Shown here piece by piece: positions 6,225 through 7,879 of a stretch of 7,879 nucleotides of DNA. The stretch is from positions 1 through 7,879 of the forward strand of contig CAKSNI010000041.1 of the NCBI GenBank assembly GCA_934476025.1, given 5' to 3'. Both the position numbers and the translations under genes were made by a program. The notes under the pieces were generated by a model. The model had not been told where the DNA came from, ran no database searches, and worked only from the letters and a program-made list of their open reading frames with translations. Source of the stretch: an uncultured Eubacteriales bacterium. Lineage in GTDB: Bacteria > Bacillota > Clostridia > Oscillospirales > Acutalibacteraceae. Numbering within the stretch: the stretch's first letter is position 1; every line of letters starts with the position of its first letter.

Positions 6225-7244
6225 TTAAAACTGATCCAAAAAGCGCTTGTCGTTTTCAAACAGCAGGCGGATGTCACTGATTTTATACCGGGTGGTCGCC
6301 AACCGATCCAGCCCGATACCAAAAGCAAACCCACTGTAAACTTCCGGATCGATTCCGCAATTGCGCAGAACATTGGGATGCACCATTCCGGCCCCCAGAA
6401 TTTCAATCCATCCGCTTCCCTTGCAAACCCGGCAGCCCTTTCCGCCGCATTCGGAACAGGAAACATCCACTTCCACGCTCGGTTCGGTAAAGGGGAAGAA
6501 AGACGGGCGGAACTTCACCTTGGTCTGCGGCCCGTAGATTTCATGAGCAAACTGTTCCAGCACCCCTTTTAAGTCGCACATGGTCACTCCCTGATCCACG
6601 ACCAGGCCCTCCAGCTGATGAAAGACCGGCGAATGGGTAGCATCCACTTCATCGGCACGAAAAACCCGCCCCGGGCAGATCATACGAATCGGCGGCTTGG
6701 TTACTTCCATGGTTCTGGCCTGTGCCGCCGAAGTCTGGGTACGCAGCAGCAGCTGTTCGGTCAGATAAAAGGTATCCTGCATATCTCTGGCCGGATGATC
6801 CTTCGGAACATTCAACTGTTCAAAACAGTAATGATCGGTTTCCACTTCCGGGCCGTCAACCACATCAAAACCCATGGAGCGGAAAATATCAATCATATCC
6901 TCCAGTACCAGCGAAATCGGATGCAGGCCGCCCTTCTCGGGTGCCTTGCCCGGCATGGTCACATCCAGCGTTTCGGCCTTCAACTTCATAGACTGTTCCA
7001 GTTCCGCCAACTTAGCGGTTTTTTCGGCAATGGAAGCCTCGATTCCGGAACGAACCTCATTGGCCAGTTTCCCCATGAAAGGGCGTTCTTCAGCCGAAAG
7101 CCCTCCCATGGATTTTAAAATAGCGGTCAATTCTCCCTTTTTCCCAAGGTAGTGGATCCGCAAATCTTCCAGCATCTGCTTGCTGTCGCACCGGGCGACG
7201 GCTTCTTTGGCTTTTTGGGCAATAAGTTCCAGTTTTTCTTTCAT
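6225..7244 (-). CDS. pheS: Phenylalanine--tRNA ligase alpha subunit
   Basis: The 339-residue catalytic alpha subunit carries the class II aminoacylation site. An N-terminal coiled coil (about 1-90) that binds tRNA-Phe is followed by motif 1 (about 108-135, [20 protein letters not shown]), motif 2 (about 189-217, [25 protein letters not shown]) and motif 3 (305-320, [16 protein letters not shown]). A Cys cluster, CSEC...CRVC (Cys263, 266, 271, 274), sits between motifs 2 and 3. I recall similar cysteines in other Firmicutes PheS, so it is not odd. The ATG at 7244 was chosen because AAAGGA ends 8 nt upstream and the protein then starts MKEKLEL as in relatives. The ATG at 7253 overlaps that binding site. 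A frame open further upstream to 7367 only translates the T-box leader. It is first in the operon and controlled by the T-box. Confidence 0.98.
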   Translation of the reverse strand: MKEKLELIAQKAKEAVARCDSKQMLEDLRIHYLGKKGELTAILKSMGGLSAEERPFMGKLANEVRSGIEASIAEKTAKLAELEQSMKLKAETLDVTMPGKAPEKGGLHPISLVLEDMIDIFRSMGFDVVDGPEVETDHYCFEQLNVPKDHPARDMQDTFYLTEQLLLRTQTSAAQARTMEVTKPPIRMICPGRVFRADEVDATHSPVFHQLEGLVVDQGVTMCDLKGVLEQFAHEIYGPQTKVKFRPSFFPFTEPSVEVDVSCSECGGKGCRVCKGSGWIEILGAGMVHPNVLRNCGIDPEVYSGFAFGIGLDRLATTRYKISDIRLLFENDKRFLDQF

Positions 7245-7295
7245 GTTTTCCATCCTTTCTGATTGCTTTGGCCGGACCGGCCGGCGGGGAAAAAC

Positions 7296-7334
7296 AAAAA
7301 AAGACGCTCCTCCCCGAAACGGGGACGAAGCATC
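7296..7334 (-). terminator. T-box attenuator terminator
   Basis: The 5' arm (7321-7334) pairs with the 3' arm (7303-7315) to give about 13 bp with one bulged G, around a GTTTC loop. Seven T follow at once (7296-7302). It forms when tRNA-Phe is charged, stopping transcription before pheS, and is prevented when the antiterminator captures its 5' arm. Confidence 0.93.
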
Positions 7335-7558
7335 TGATGGGACATCTGGCTCCGCGGTACCACCCACGATTTTTACTCAAAAGAGCAAACACTCTCCGAG
7401 CCGATAACGGAGCTCGCCCGACAGCACTTACTATCATTTTCGGCGCCGCTGCTGTGAAGGGAACTTCGGCAAAGAACTTTTCAGGCGGTTTTCAGCTGGG
7501 CCGACCCTCTCTTTTGAAAAGCGAACCTTGCGTACTTTTCTTCAGTCATTGCATTTCT
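7296..7558 (-). promoter_or_regulatory. T-box riboswitch, Phe (UUC) specifier, upstream of pheST
   Basis: The leader senses uncharged tRNA-Phe. Reading down the minus strand: AGTA (7533-7536) forms one side of the Stem I loop E; GCAAGG pairs with CTTTGC to extend Stem I; AGAGAG and a GCTGAAAACCG distal element follow. Then CGAAG precedes the specifier TTC (7461-7463), at the same spacing after CGAA as GGC in glyQS T-boxes. The T-box sequence GGGTGGTACCGCGG (7352-7365) carries a TGGT bulge able to pair with the tRNA end, its last U matching discriminator A. GGAGC pairs with GCTTC, and GGG with CCC, to form the antiterminator. The 3' arm of this antiterminator overlaps the 5' arm of the terminator, giving a mutually exclusive switch. 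Start and end follow the predicted transcription start and the end of the T-run. Confidence 0.96.
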
Positions 7559-7564
7559 AACGGT

Positions 7565-7593
7565 ATCATACCATCTTTCCGGGCAAATTTCAA
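7565..7593 (-). promoter_or_regulatory. Sigma-A promoter for pheST
   Basis: On the minus strand TTGAAA (7588-7593), a 17-nt spacer and TATGAT (7565-7570) with TGG before the -10 give a near-consensus extended promoter. The start would be near 7558, just before T-box Stem I, as expected for a T-box transcript. A T7A7 tract (7596-7609) lies directly upstream of the -35 and could act as an UP element. Confidence 0.85.
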
Positions 7594-7634
7594 CCTTTTT
7601 TTAAAAAAATCTGTTCTTTTTCCGGAAGGTATGG

Positions 7635-7640
7635 TAAAAT
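7635..7640 (+). promoter_or_regulatory. Candidate extended -10 for the YwlG-type gene
   Basis: TAAAAT (7635-7640) preceded by TGG gives an extended -10 on the plus strand. The -35 region at 17 nt (TGTTCT, 7612-7617) is poor, but the extended -10 and the T7A7 tract upstream could compensate. Transcription would start near 7647, about 75 nt before the start codon and divergent from pheST. Confidence 0.5.
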
Positions 7641-7722
7641 ATAAACAGTCTTTGTCGGGGTGCGGAATTTTTCCGTTTTTCCGGAAGCACCGAAACCATT
7701 TTTAAAAAGAAGGCTGTCAAAA

Positions 7723-7879
7723 ATGTTTGAAGGACTGAAAAAAGAAGCAGAATCCGCCGCCCGGGAGCTGCTGGATATTGCCGGGCTGAAACCCGGTCAG
7801 ATTCTGGTGGTCGGTTGCTCCACCAGCGAAATTCTTGGGGAAAAAATCGGAACCGATTCCTCCCCGCAGGCAGCAGAAC
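7723..7879 (+). CDS. ywlG: TIGR01440/UPF0340 family protein, YwlG-like (N-terminal part only)
   Basis: Fifty-two codons are present before the window ends. After an N-terminal helix (MFEGLKKEAESAARELLDIAGLKPGQ) comes ILVVGCSTSEILGEKIGTDSS, the family's characteristic GCSTSE..G..IG block with a conserved Cys. The function of this family is not established to my knowledge. The family is about 180 residues long, so roughly two thirds lie outside the window. The ATG at 7723 has AAGAAGG about 9 nt upstream. It is transcribed away from pheST; the shared intergenic region is the only link seen. Confidence 0.88.
   Translation, partial: MFEGLKKEAESAARELLDIAGLKPGQILVVGCSTSEILGEKIGTDSSPQAAE

Noticed and set aside
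7245..7367. N-terminal extension of PheS by 41 residues
   Set aside because: This part translates the T-box sequence and terminator. The ATG at 7244 has a good binding site and gives the normal length.

Overview
The window looks like ordinary chromosome from a Gram-positive bacterium of the Firmicutes, most likely a Clostridia-class anaerobe of mid GC content. The basis is a T-box leader on a tRNA synthetase operon, an IreB-family protein, a YwlG-type protein, a YdiF-like ABC-F ATPase, strong GGAGG-type ribosome binding sites and sigma-A promoters with 17-nt spacers. No mobile element, CRISPR array, rRNA or tRNA gene is visible.

Layout. (1) Positions 1-1032, minus strand: 5' part of an ABC-F translation ATPase, starting at TTG and running off the left edge. 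It has a near-consensus promoter at 1279-1307 and an untranslated leader of about 240 nt with several hairpins, a possible 16-residue basic leader peptide, and a stem that could mask the Shine-Dalgarno. (2) Positions 1458-3343, plus strand: two genes overlapping by ATGA. The first encodes a membrane-anchored protein resembling a degenerate LytR-CpsA-Psr (LCP) domain. The second encodes a lipoprotein with an intact transglutaminase-like Cys-His-Asp triad. They end at a bidirectional terminator (3368-3405) shared with the convergent ireB. (3) Positions 3475-7244, minus strand: pheS, pheT, then ireB with its own promoter. pheST is preceded by a complete T-box riboswitch whose specifier position reads UUC (Phe). 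(4) Positions 7723-7879, plus strand: start of a YwlG/TIGR01440 family gene, divergent from pheS.

How the parts work together. pheS and pheT encode the two subunits of phenylalanyl-tRNA synthetase, switched on by uncharged tRNA-Phe through the T-box. ABC-F also serves translation. The LCP-like/transglutaminase pair acts outside the membrane and is the least understood part. IreB is known in enterococci as a substrate of an envelope-stress Ser/Thr kinase. The best candidates for something undescribed are the LCP-like/transglutaminase pair, including two T8 tracts near its start, and the structured ABC-F leader. The rest is well known biology.
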